From Dongia sedimenti (GTDB taxonomy: Bacteria; Pseudomonadota; Alphaproteobacteria; Dongiales; Dongiaceae): a stretch of DNA of 64,000 bases. Shown one piece after another: positions 44,204-52,603 of this stretch. The stretch is taken from NCBI GenBank assembly GCA_030715195.1, contig JAUYVI010000006.1, forward strand, positions 1 to 64,000. The letters are read 5' to 3'. Below the pieces are notes generated by a model, which was given only the letters and a program-made list of their open reading frames with translations, did no database searches and was not told where the DNA came from. Each line of letters begins with the position of its first letter. Position 1 is the first letter of the stretch. A program made the position numbers and the translations under genes.

Positions 44204-46381
44204 ATGGCGCGACAGATGCCACTCTCACCGTCCGCCCCATGGTTTCGCTTGGAGGTCGAGCCTTCGGACTGGAATGCCGAAGAGCCTCGAAATCTGGTCC
44301 AGTGGTATGGACAAATGCTCCTCATCCGCCGCTTCGAGGAAAAGCTGCTGGAGCTGGAGAAGGCGGGGCTGATCCATGGACCAGCGCATGCAAGCATCGG
44401 CCAGGAAGCGGCGGCGGTCGGTGCCATGTCCGTGCTGAGCCCGCACGACAAGATCAACGGAACCCATAGAGCGCACCACCAGGTCCTGACCAAGCTGCTC
44501 GGCGCCGTCCTCCCGGCGGACTTCGACATCCGCAGCGACCCGTTCACCGTCGAAATGGACGAAGCGGTCTATCGTTTGATGGCGGAGATCATGGGCCTCA
44601 AGCCCGGCTACTGCGGCGGGCGCGGCGGCTCCATGCATATGCGCTATGCAGATGCCGGGATCGTCGGAACATCTGCGATCGTGGGCGGGAACCCACCGCA
44701 TGCCGTGGGTTATGCACTGGCAGACAAAGTTCTGGGACGCGACCAGATCTCCGTCGCCTTCTTCGGGGATGGTGCCGCTCAGGCAGGCGCAAGCTACGAG
44801 GCGATCAACATTGCGGGGAGCCAGAGGCTGCCCGTCGTCTTCTTCATCGAGAACAATCTCTATGCCGTCGCGACACGAATCAACGACGTGACCCGCGAAG
44901 TGCGCCAGACGTCGCGTGGCGCGATGCTCGGCGTTCCTGCGATCGAGTGCGATGGCATGGACGTTGTTGCCGTCCACAGCGCCATGGACGAGGCACGCCG
45001 GATCATCCGCGAGGATGGCGGGCCGGTCGTCGTGGAAGCCATGTGCTATCGCTTTTTGCATCAAAGCGGCAGCCGCACTGGCAGCGACTTTGGCTACCGC
45101 AGTACGGAGGAAGAGGCGGAATGGCGTGCCCGTGATCCCATTGCTCAGGCACAGCTGCACCTGACGAGCCTCGGCATCGCCGATCACAACCAGCTTGCCC
45201 GGATCGACAGCCAGGTTACGGAGCGCGTCGCCGCGGCTGCCGCGAAGCTCACGGAACCGGTGCCGAGCGGAAACGCACTGCGCATTCCACCGGATCTCTG
45301 GCCGAAACCCGCGGAAGTCGATCGCGGCATTCTTGGCGATCTGTCGGAATTGGCGGGCGCTCGCCTGCTGTCGGCTTCGGCGCTTCAGTCAGGCCCGGTT
45401 GAAAAGATCAAGTTTGTGACCGCCGGATCGGAAACGATTGCCTCAGCCATGGCCCGCGATCCGACGATCGTCGTCATGGGAGAAGACGTGCATCAGATGC
45501 GCGGCGGCGTGAGCGGTTTCACCAAGGGCGCGCTCGAACGCTGGCCCGATCGGGTTCTGGCCATGCCGATCTCGGAAAACGGCTTCACCGGTGTGGCCCT
45601 GGGTGCGGCACTCAACGGGCTGCGGCCGATCGTGGAGATCATGTTCGGGGATTTCTGCCTCTGCGCGGCCGACCAGATCGCCAATGGCGCCGGCAAGGTG
45701 CGGCATATGTTCGGGGACGGCTTTCCCGTTCCGCTAACCCTCCGGGTTCGGGTCTCGCCGCATACCGGCTACGGTTCGCAGCATTCGTCGGATCCCGCCG
45801 GGCTGTTCGCGATGTTTCCGGGCTGGCGGATCTTCTCGCCGACGACGGCCTTCGACTACATCGGCATGCTCAACAGCGCGATCCTCTGCAACGATCCGGT
45901 GGTGATTTTCGAGCATGTCGAGCTCTACCAGCGCGAGTTCGAAGTGCCCAAAGGCGATCGCGAGTACTGCATCCCGTTCGGATCCGCCAGCATCGTACGA
46001 GCGGGCGGTGCGTGCACGATCCTCGCGACGTCGGTCATGGTCCATCGGGCGGTGGAGGCGGCGGAAGCGACCGGTATCGATGCCGAAGTCATCGACGTCC
46101 GCAACTTGGATCATTTTGGTATCGATTGGGGGCTGATCGGAGCTTCCATCGAAAAGACCGGTCGGGTCCTGATCGCCGAGCAGACCGGACGCGGACTTTC
46201 GCTCGGCGGGCGCTGGGTCGATGAGATCCAGAGTCGCTATTTCGACTATCTGGACTACGAGATACTGCGCGTCACGGGAAGCTTGTCGGCGCCGACGGTG
46301 TCAGCCGTCCTCAACAAGGCGGCTCTCGCCCAAGTCGACGATGTGCACAGGGCGTTGATAACCCTCGCGGGAGCAGGCTGA
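44204..46381 (+). CDS. thiamine-diphosphate dehydrogenase E1, fused alpha and beta subunits
   Basis: About 725 residues from the ATG at 44204, with GGAGG upstream. The alpha part is at about 1-360: AHASIGQEAAAVG, GGRGGSMHM, and the ThDP motif GDG (188-190) to ENN (216-218). The beta part is at about 400-725: MGEDVHQMRGGVSGFTKG, SENGFTGVALGAALNGLRP and a transketolase C-terminal domain. This is the alpha-beta fusion seen in some 2-oxo acid and acetoin dehydrogenases. It decarboxylates a 2-oxo acid, or cleaves a diketone or acetoin-like compound, and passes the acyl group to the lipoyl protein at 38329-39624. No E3 is encoded in the window; the cell may use its general one. Confidence 0.9.
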   Translation: MARQMPLSPSAPWFRLEVEPSDWNAEEPRNLVQWYGQMLLIRRFEEKLLELEKAGLIHGPAHASIGQEAAAVGAMSVLSPHDKINGTHRAHHQVLTKLLGAVLPADFDIRSDPFTVEMDEAVYRLMAEIMGLKPGYCGGRGGSMHMRYADAGIVGTSAIVGGNPPHAVGYALADKVLGRDQISVAFFGDGAAQAGASYEAINIAGSQRLPVVFFIENNLYAVATRINDVTREVRQTSRGAMLGVPAIECDGMDVVAVHSAMDEARRIIREDGGPVVVEAMCYRFLHQSGSRTGSDFGYRSTEEEAEWRARDPIAQAQLHLTSLGIADHNQLARIDSQVTERVAAAAAKLTEPVPSGNALRIPPDLWPKPAEVDRGILGDLSELAGARLLSASALQSGPVEKIKFVTAGSETIASAMARDPTIVVMGEDVHQMRGGVSGFTKGALERWPDRVLAMPISENGFTGVALGAALNGLRPIVEIMFGDFCLCAADQIANGAGKVRHMFGDGFPVPLTLRVRVSPHTGYGSQHSSDPAGLFAMFPGWRIFSPTTAFDYIGMLNSAILCNDPVVIFEHVELYQREFEVPKGDREYCIPFGSASIVRAGGACTILATSVMVHRAVEAAEATGIDAEVIDVRNLDHFGIDWGLIGASIEKTGRVLIAEQTGRGLSLGGRWVDEIQSRYFDYLDYEILRVTGSLSAPTVSAVLNKAALAQVDDVHRALITLAGAG

Positions 46382-46418
46382 ACAATGGCCGACCGCACGA
46401 AAACAACAGGAGAGACAT

Positions 46419-48035
46419 ATGCGTAAGGGACTGATGCTCACTTCGCCTCGCGGCATCGGCCGTGCGGCGCTTGTTTCACTCGCGGTGTCGGCTGCCGTGC
46501 TCTGCACCTCGACCATCGGGGTGCGTGCTGCGGATCGTCCGCTGGTGATCGCGCGCGACATGGATATCAATTCATTGGATCCGCACCGCAGTTGGTGCGA
46601 TACGTGCCAGATCTTCGACACGTCGGTCTATGAACATCTGACGACGCTCGACAAGGACAACAAGCTCGTTCCGCTGCTGGCGGCCAGCTGGATCTCGAAC
46701 AAGGATCAGACGGAGTTCACGTTCAAGCTCGATCCGGCCGCGAAGTTCTCCGATGGATCCGCGGTCGAGGCCAAGGATGTGAAGTGGAGCTTCGAGCGGC
46801 TGAAGAACCTGAAGCAGAGTTCCTCCTACCTCACCGATACGATCGAGCAGATCGATACACCGGACGCGCGGACCGTCGTGATCAAGCTGAATATCCCGAA
46901 CTCGGAGTTCCCGCAGATCGTCGCGGCGCCCACCATGGCGATTCTCAACAGCGATCTGGTGGCGGAGCACGGTGGCCTCGCCGACGCCACGGCGGCGGAC
47001 AAGGACGGCGCCGAGCAATGGCTGATGACCAATTCCGCCGGCAGCGGCCCGTTCATCCTGGAAAAATATGAGCCGAACGCCGAGCTGCGCCTGAAGCGCA
47101 ACGACAACTACTGGGGCACGAAGGCGCCGGCTCCTGAAGTCGTCTTCCGGCAGGTTAAGGATGCCGTTGCACAGGCGCAGATGCTGCAATCCGGGACGGT
47201 CGATGTTGCGATGCAGATCGACCCCGACACCGCCAAGACGCTCGAGGGCACGGATGTGAAGGTCGAGCGCGTGGCTTCCTTCAATTTCGTCTATGTCGCC
47301 ATCGCGCCGGGTGCCAAGGCGAACAAGGTGAAGCTCTCCCCCGAAGTGCGGGAGGCGATTTCACTGGCGATCGACCGGAAGGGCCTGATCGACGTCACGC
47401 TCGGTGGCGCCGGTCGGGAACTCGGCGCACCCATCCCCCTGGGATTTCCTGGAGGGGAAGGTCAGGAGATCCCGGCCTACGATCCGGCCAAGGCGAAAGA
47501 ACTGCTCGCTAAAGCCGGTCTCGCGGACGGCTTCACGCTGGACTCGACCTATCCCGCAATGAACGTCTACGGAGTCGACTTGAACCTCATGATGCAGAAG
47601 GTCCAGCAGGATCTATCCAAAGTCGGCATCAAGGTGGAGCTCTCGCCGGTTCCGTTCGCGAACTGGCGCGAGAAGGTCAACGGCGATCATACGGGGCTGA
47701 CCGCGGTGTTCTTCGCGCCGGACTTCTTCGGCACGTCGCAATACGTGGACTATTTCGGGCTCGGAGAGACCTCGGTCTGGGCCAAGCGTGCCGGTGCGGA
47801 TAACGACCCATCGATCAGGAACGCCAAGATCGACGACGTCCGCAAGGCGGCGCTCGCGGCGCCGACACCCGAAGAAGCGACCAAGAAATGGTTTGAGGCC
47901 GGTCAGATGATGGCGAAGGACCGGATCATCCTGCCGATGGTCAGCCCGGACCTGATTCTGGCCTATGGTTCCTCGGTAAAGGGCGTGCGGTACAGCGCCT
48001 GCTGCAACCTTCCGCTGTCCGAGATCAGCTACTGA
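46419..48035 (+). CDS. peptide/nickel-type ABC transporter substrate-binding protein (DppA-like)
   Basis: A 538-residue family 5 binding protein with a signal peptide (hydrophobic stretch about 12-32, cleavage expected after GVRAA). Typical SBP_bac_5 features: DINSLDPHRSWCDTCQIFDTSVYEHLTTL near the start, SDGSAVEAKDVKWSFERLKN and REAISLAIDRKGLI. It delivers the ligand to the permeases encoded at 35.4-37.3 kb on the other strand; no other transporter subunit is next to it. AGGAGAGA precedes the ATG. Peptides, amino compounds or opine-like molecules are usual ligands. Confidence 0.92.
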   Translation: MRKGLMLTSPRGIGRAALVSLAVSAAVLCTSTIGVRAADRPLVIARDMDINSLDPHRSWCDTCQIFDTSVYEHLTTLDKDNKLVPLLAASWISNKDQTEFTFKLDPAAKFSDGSAVEAKDVKWSFERLKNLKQSSSYLTDTIEQIDTPDARTVVIKLNIPNSEFPQIVAAPTMAILNSDLVAEHGGLADATAADKDGAEQWLMTNSAGSGPFILEKYEPNAELRLKRNDNYWGTKAPAPEVVFRQVKDAVAQAQMLQSGTVDVAMQIDPDTAKTLEGTDVKVERVASFNFVYVAIAPGAKANKVKLSPEVREAISLAIDRKGLIDVTLGGAGRELGAPIPLGFPGGEGQEIPAYDPAKAKELLAKAGLADGFTLDSTYPAMNVYGVDLNLMMQKVQQDLSKVGIKVELSPVPFANWREKVNGDHTGLTAVFFAPDFFGTSQYVDYFGLGETSVWAKRAGADNDPSIRNAKIDDVRKAALAAPTPEEATKKWFEAGQMMAKDRIILPMVSPDLILAYGSSVKGVRYSACCNLPLSEISY

Positions 48036-48052
48036 CGATCAACTGGTGAAGC

Positions 48053-48083
48053 GAGATGGGGCGGGTCATTCCCGCCCCATCTC
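48053..48083. terminator. 13-bp perfect hairpin after the binding-protein gene
   Basis: GAGATGGGGCGGG (48053-48065), 5-nt loop TCATT, CCCGCCCCATCTC (48071-48083). It begins 17 bp after the DppA-like stop and ends 18 bp before the next ATG. There is no T-run, so it more likely protects the 3' end of the binding-protein message or attenuates the aminotransferase genes than terminates all transcription. Confidence 0.65.
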
Positions 48084-48101
48084 CATCAATGGGATACTGG
48101 C

Positions 48102-49346
48102 ATGCCCCGCGACCTTCCAAACAGCAAGGATACCGAACTGCTGAACCGAGCCCGCCGCGTGGTCCCGAACGGCGTCTGGGGTCACATGGCGACGCGGGCG
48201 ATCGGCCCAGGATTTCCGCAGTTCTTCTCCCGATCGGACGGCTGCAGAGTCTGGGATGCTGACGGCAACGAGTACATCGACTTCATGTGTGCCTGGGGTC
48301 CGAACGTCCTCGGCTATCGAAATGCTGCGGTGGACAACGCGGCCCTGGCGCAGATGAAAAGTGCCGACATCGGCAACGGCCCGACCGAAGTGATGGTCGA
48401 ACTCGCCGAGCTGCTGGTCGATACCGTCGACCATGCTGATTGGGCGCTCTTCCAGAAGAATGGCACCGATGCCACCACCACCTGCGTGACCGTCGCGCGG
48501 GCAGCGACCGGCCGGCGCAAGATCCTGGCGGCGCGCGGCTCTTACCATGGTGCCGTTCCCTGGTGTTCGCCGTCGCTGGTCGGAGTGACCGCCGAGGATC
48601 GCGCGAATCTCATCCAGTTCGATTACAACGACACTGCGAGCCTCGTGGCAGCCGTCGCCGAAGCCGGTTCCGACCTGGCGGCCATCATCCTCACCGCGTT
48701 CAAGCACGATGTGCAGCGCGATCAGGCCTTGCCGGACGCGGCATTCCTCATGGCGGCGCGGCAGGCATGCGACCGTACGGGTGCAGCCCTCATCCTCGAT
48801 GATGTCCGCGCCGGATTCCGGCTGGATGTGCGCGGAAGCTGGGCTCGATATGGCGTCAAGCCCGACCTTGCGGCCTATTCGAAGGCGATCGCGAACGGCT
48901 GGCCGCTCGCCTGCGTCGCGGGTGTCGAGTCCCTGCGGGAAGCCGCCGGCAAGATCTTTACGACGGGTTCCTTCTGGTACGGAGCCGCCGCGATGGCGGC
49001 GGCGGTCGCCACGATCAAAATTCTGCGAGAGACCGACGCCCTGAAGAAGACCGCGGCCATGGGCGAGCGGTTCCGCGAGGGCTTGGCGCAGGCCGCGGCG
49101 CGCCATGGCTACCGTTTGCGGCAAACCGGCCCGGTCCAGATGCCCATGGTGTTGTTCGAGGGAGACCAGGATCTCGCCATCGGGAACGCGTTCTGCGCGG
49201 CTGGACTCCGGCATGGGATCTATATGCACCCGCGCCACAGCATGTTCCTCTGTGCCGCGCATGAGGCGGCGGATATCGATCGCGCCTTGGAAGCCGTCGA
49301 TCGCGCTTTCTCGGACATTGCCGCCGCGGGGTTTCATCCGCACTGA
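48102..49346 (+). CDS. class III aminotransferase (glutamate-1-semialdehyde aminomutase-like)
   Basis: A 414-residue fold-type I PLP enzyme of aminotransferase class III. ILDDVRAGFRLD holds the PLP-contact Asp, and the PLP lysine is in AAYSKAIANGWPLA. The beginning, RARRVVPNGVWGHM, resembles glutamate-1-semialdehyde aminomutases (HemL-like), but the operon context suggests a catabolic transaminase or aminomutase. It shares the operon with a second, unrelated transaminase, so two steps or two enantiomers may be handled. Confidence 0.9.
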   Translation: MPRDLPNSKDTELLNRARRVVPNGVWGHMATRAIGPGFPQFFSRSDGCRVWDADGNEYIDFMCAWGPNVLGYRNAAVDNAALAQMKSADIGNGPTEVMVELAELLVDTVDHADWALFQKNGTDATTTCVTVARAATGRRKILAARGSYHGAVPWCSPSLVGVTAEDRANLIQFDYNDTASLVAAVAEAGSDLAAIILTAFKHDVQRDQALPDAAFLMAARQACDRTGAALILDDVRAGFRLDVRGSWARYGVKPDLAAYSKAIANGWPLACVAGVESLREAAGKIFTTGSFWYGAAAMAAAVATIKILRETDALKKTAAMGERFREGLAQAAARHGYRLRQTGPVQMPMVLFEGDQDLAIGNAFCAAGLRHGIYMHPRHSMFLCAAHEAADIDRALEAVDRAFSDIAAAGFHPH

Positions 49347-49388
49347 GCACTCATACCGCAGTTGCTGCGCAGATTGGGGTACCGGCCG

Positions 49389-50351
49389 ATGAGCTACACG
49401 GATCATATCTTCGTCGAATATCGCCGCCGCCTGGCGGAGCTGCAGTCCAGCTCCAATCCGCTGGCGCGCGGCGTCGCCTTCGTGGAGGGCAACTACCTGC
49501 CGGTGCATGAGGCGAGGATCCCGATCCTCGACCAGGGATTCCTGCATTCCGACCTGACCTACGACGTCCCGGCCGTTTGGGACGGGCGCTTCTTCAGGCT
49601 GGACGATCATCTGGATCGGTTCGAAGCAAGCTGCGCCCGACTGCGACTGAAAAGCCCGATCGATCGCGCGGAGATGCGGAGCCGGCTGATCGAGATGACC
49701 GCGATGAGCGGGATCCGGGATGCCTATGTCATGATGATCGTGACGCGCGGGCTGCGCTACATCCGCCAGTATGCGCCGGATGAGTGCGAAAACTTCTGTT
49801 ACCTCATGGTGACGCCGTTTCTGTGGGTCATGGACGAAGCGACCCAGAAGCAGGGCGGCAGTGCGATCATCGCACGCAGCGTCAGGCGGATTCCACCGGG
49901 CGCCATCGACCCGACCGTCAAGAACCTGCAGTGGGGAGATTTTACCCGGGGCATTCTGGAGGCGCGGGACCGCGGCGCAATGTATCCGATCCTGACCGAC
50001 GGCGATGGAAACATCACCGAAGGCTCGGGCTTCAATGTCGTGTTGGTGAAGGACCGCAAGCTGTTCACGGCGCGGAAAGGCGTTCTAGAGGGCGTTACAC
50101 GGAAAACCGTATTCGAGATCGCCGCGACGCTTGGGCTTGAAATTCACCTGGATGATGTTCCCGTCGATTTGGCCTATCGCTGCGACGAGCTGTTCTTTGC
50201 AACCACGGCCGGCGGCATCATGCCGATCACCGAGCTCGACGCGAAGCCGGTCGGTGCCGGTAAGGTCGGCCCGATCACCAAGACGATCTGGAAGGGCTAC
50301 TGGGATGCGCATTCTGATCCGAAGTACAGCTTTGGCATAAATTACTACTGA
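49389..50351 (+). CDS. class IV aminotransferase (fold-type IV)
   Basis: A 320-residue PLP enzyme related to branched-chain and D-amino-acid/(R)-amine transaminases. The PLP lysine is in DPTVKNLQWGDFTRG, the phosphate-loop/cofactor segment is GNITEGSGFNVVLVKD, and TTAGGIMPITELD is near the end. The ATG at 49389 is chosen. It lies 42 bp after the class III enzyme and closes the operon. Fold-type IV enzymes hand the proton to the opposite face from fold-type I enzymes, so the pair could process R and S forms of the same amine or amino acid; this is inference. Confidence 0.9.
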   Translation: MSYTDHIFVEYRRRLAELQSSSNPLARGVAFVEGNYLPVHEARIPILDQGFLHSDLTYDVPAVWDGRFFRLDDHLDRFEASCARLRLKSPIDRAEMRSRLIEMTAMSGIRDAYVMMIVTRGLRYIRQYAPDECENFCYLMVTPFLWVMDEATQKQGGSAIIARSVRRIPPGAIDPTVKNLQWGDFTRGILEARDRGAMYPILTDGDGNITEGSGFNVVLVKDRKLFTARKGVLEGVTRKTVFEIAATLGLEIHLDDVPVDLAYRCDELFFATTAGGIMPITELDAKPVGAGKVGPITKTIWKGYWDAHSDPKYSFGINYY

Positions 50352-50502
50352 CTGCCGGACCAGACTGCCGCTCAAACCCTCTCATCAACTGTTCACATTT
50401 GCGGTGCGCGTGAGCGTACATAAGGGCCGTTGAGCCCAGGCGCATGTCGCGCCATCTTCTTCAGCACAGAGCCGAAACTGCTCACACCGAACTGCTGTTT
50501 CG

Positions 50503-50530
50503 CGCAAGCCTGCAACGCACCAGGCTTGCG
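50503..50530. repeat. 10-bp perfect inverted repeat near tRNA-Gly
   Basis: CGCAAGCCTG (50503-50512), 8-nt loop, CAGGCTTGCG (50521-50530). It lies about 40 bp beyond the 3' end of the minus-strand tRNA and after the class IV aminotransferase gene. No T-run follows on either strand. It may be a weak bidirectional terminator. Confidence 0.5.
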
Positions 50531-50570
50531 ACCAAGCAGTGCGGAACCAACCAGGTCTTTGCGAAAAAAC

Positions 50571-50645
50571 TGGAGCGGGCGAAGGGATTCGAACCCTCGA
50601 CCCCAACCTTGGCAAGGTTGTGCTCTACCCCTGAGCTACGCCCGC
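50571..50645 (-). tRNA. tRNA-Gly (anticodon GCC)
   Basis: The minus strand reads GCGGGCG for the 5' acceptor strand, pairing fully with CGCCCGC near the 3' end. The anticodon stem-loop is CAACC-TTGCCAA-GGTTG with anticodon GCC, and the T loop has GGTTCGAATCC. CCA is encoded (50571-50573) after discriminator T. Length is 75 nt including CCA. A T-run (TTTTTT, from 50563-50568) follows immediately and may help termination. Confidence 0.96.
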
Positions 50646-50762
50646 GCTCCGGCTGCCTATAATAGAGAGGGCCGGGAAGGGTATCCCGGCCGGGCAGCGG
50701 CGCGCATCATAGCGAGCGGATTTCCATTTGCAAGTGGCCAATGGGCCTTTTGCATCAAAGAT

Positions 50763-51236
50763 TTAAGCAGACTTGGCCTCGAACGCCCGGAGATTGGCGG
50801 TCAGCGATTCGAGCCGGCCGCGGAGCGCCCCCAGGTCCTTCAGGCTGAGGCCCGAGGCGCAGAGCAGTTGCCGCGGGATGCCTTTGGCCCTCTGCTTCAG
50901 CGCCCGCCCGGCGGCGGTCAGGGTAATCCGCACTTGGCGCTCGTCGGCGGCGTCGCGCAGGCGGCTGACCAAGGCGGCTGCTTCCAGCCGCTTCAGCAGC
51001 GGGGTCAAGGTTCCGGAATCCAGGCCGAGCCGTCCGCCCAGGCCCGAGACCGTCACCCCGTCTTCCTGCCACAGCGCCAGCATCACCAGGTATTGCGGAT
51101 AGGTAAGGCCGAGCGGCTCCAGCAGCGGTTTGTAGGTCGCATTGAAGGCATGCGAAGCGGCATAGACGGCGAAGCAGAGCTGGTTGTCCAGCTGGAGGGC
51201 GTCGTTTGCCGGAATGTTCTCGGAAGCCTTGGTCAT
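50763..51236 (-). CDS. ohrR: OhrR-like MarR family peroxide sensor
   Basis: A 157-residue MarR protein from the ATG at 51236 (MTKASENIPANDAL), with GGAGCGGAGA upstream. The reactive cysteine expected in OhrR is C21 in DNQLCFAVYAAS, followed by the conserved YKPLLEPLGLTYPQYLVML. The wing region is RDAADERQVRITLT. When organic hydroperoxide oxidises the Cys, the protein leaves the operator and ohr is transcribed. It is divergent from the ohr gene, and a matching operator lies between them. Confidence 0.93.
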   Translation of the reverse strand: MTKASENIPANDALQLDNQLCFAVYAASHAFNATYKPLLEPLGLTYPQYLVMLALWQEDGVTVSGLGGRLGLDSGTLTPLLKRLEAAALVSRLRDAADERQVRITLTAAGRALKQRAKGIPRQLLCASGLSLKDLGALRGRLESLTANLRAFEAKSA

Positions 51237-51321
51237 TCTCCGCTCCTTGATCCAACGCTGGGATCCAACGCCGGGCCGGCGCTTGTTTCCGGGAAGCGTG
51301 ATCGTTGTCACAGGATTTTAA

Positions 51322-51350
51322 TTGCACACAATTGAATTGTCTACTATGTA
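51322..51350 (+). promoter_or_regulatory. ohr promoter with OhrR operator in the spacer
   Basis: TTGCAC (51322-51327), 17 bases, TATGTA (51345-51350). The palindrome ACAATT-G-AATTGT at 51328-51340 fills the spacer and matches the well-known OhrR box (TACAATT-N-AATTGTA) in all but the outer bases. OhrR bound there would block RNA polymerase. Confidence 0.75.
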
Positions 51351-51402
51351 ATCGTCGTCAGGACGAAATCAAACACCCCGACCCCCGCAAAGGAGAACCC
51401 TC

Positions 51403-51828
51403 ATGTCCGTGAACGTGCTCTATTCCACGACCGCCACCGCCACCGGCGGCCGTGACGGCGAAGCCGCGACCAAGGATGGCAGCTTCAAAGTGAAGCTTTC
51501 GACCCCCAAGGAACTGGGCGGTGCCGGCGGTGCGGGCAACAATCCGGAGCAGCTGTTCGCCTCGGGCTGGTCCGCCTGCTTCATCGGCGCGATGAAATTC
51601 GTCGGCGCGCAGAACAAGCAGCCGATCCCGGCCAATACCACCGTCACCACGACGATCGGCATCGGCCCGCGCTCGGAAGGCGGCTTTGGCCTCACCGCGC
51701 AGCTGGACGTGTCGCTGCCCGGCATGGACAAGGCCGCGGCGCAGAAGCTGGTCCAGGAAGCGGATCAGGTCTGCCCGTATTCCAACGCGACCCGCAACAA
51801 CATCGCCGTGAAGCTGAACGTCGTCTAG
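51403..51828 (+). CDS. ohr: organic hydroperoxide resistance protein Ohr
   Basis: A 141-residue OsmC/Ohr family thiol peroxidase that reduces organic hydroperoxides with lipoylated proteins as electron donors. The two catalytic cysteines are C59 (SACFIGAMKF) and C124 (DQVCPYSNATR). The N-terminal NVLYSTTATATGGRDG and the GAGNNPEQLFASGWSACF signature are typical. AAAGGAGAA lies before the ATG. It is regulated by the divergent OhrR. Confidence 0.97.
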   Translation: MSVNVLYSTTATATGGRDGEAATKDGSFKVKLSTPKELGGAGGAGNNPEQLFASGWSACFIGAMKFVGAQNKQPIPANTTVTTTIGIGPRSEGGFGLTAQLDVSLPGMDKAAAQKLVQEADQVCPYSNATRNNIAVKLNVV

Positions 51829-51932
51829 TCGCCATCGCACGAGCGCAGCCCCGTCTCCCCTCACAGGACGGCGGTTGCACCAGAACGGGCCGGCCGATAC
51901 CTTGCCGGCCCGTTTTCGTTTTCAGGCGCGCC

Positions 51933-52493
51933 ATGTCCGAAGTCACCCCAGATCCCTACGAGCTGCAGAAGAACCTGCCCACCAGCCCCGAGCAGTTGCT
52001 GGCGCGGCTGGCCGAGCTCGGCATCGAAAACCACACGGTCGATCACGCACCGGTCTTCACCGTCGAGGAATCGAAGGGGCTCCGCGGCCAGTTGCCGGGC
52101 GGCCATGTGAAGAACCTCTTCCTTCGCAACAAGAAAGAAGAGATGTGGCTGGTGACGGTCGAGGAATCCAAGCGGGTCGACTTGAAGGCGCTCGGCGAGG
52201 CGCTGACCGGGGCGACAGGCGGTGCCGCGAAGCTCTCCTTCGGCTCGGCCGATCGGCTGATGCAATATCTCGGCGTCATCCCGGGCGCGGTGACGCCTTT
52301 CGCCGTGATCAACGACAAGGGCAAGGCCGTGCGCATGGTGCTGGACCAGGACCTGCTGCGGCACGATGTGCTGCACGCCCATCCGCTCGTGAACTTCAAG
52401 GCGACCGCGCTCTCGCCCAAGGACCTGTTGCGCTTCCTGGAGGCCGAGGACCATCCGCCCCAGGTCATCGCCATCCCGATCAATGCCGGATAG
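51933..52493 (+). CDS. YbaK/ProX-type aminoacyl-tRNA deacylase (PrdX-like)
   Basis: A 186-residue member of the YbaK/prolyl-tRNA synthetase editing-domain family, probably hydrolysing mischarged Ala-tRNA(Pro). Visible features: HAPVFTVEESKGLRGQLPGGHVKNLFLRNKKEE with the family's invariant Lys, and a late FAVINDKG segment plus the HDVLHAHPLVNFKATALS block of the PrdX branch. It is free-standing rather than fused to ProS. It lies 100 bp downstream of ohr. Confidence 0.9.
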   Translation: MSEVTPDPYELQKNLPTSPEQLLARLAELGIENHTVDHAPVFTVEESKGLRGQLPGGHVKNLFLRNKKEEMWLVTVEESKRVDLKALGEALTGATGGAAKLSFGSADRLMQYLGVIPGAVTPFAVINDKGKAVRMVLDQDLLRHDVLHAHPLVNFKATALSPKDLLRFLEAEDHPPQVIAIPINAG

Positions 52494-52603
52494 CGCGGGC
52501 ATCCCAATGATAAGACGGGCATATTTCCCTTATCAATCCGAGGCTTGATCGGAAAGGCGGGACGCGCCATCTATAGTGCCAATTGCGCAATCGGAGCTTA
52601 CCA

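Noticed and set aside
20570-50645. An integrative island inserted at tRNA-Gly, with the integrase remnant as its other end
   Set aside because: The tRNA 3' end does face the region, but I found no copy of its 3' sequence near the integrase, and the integrase is at the far side rather than beside the tRNA. It remains possible but is not supported.
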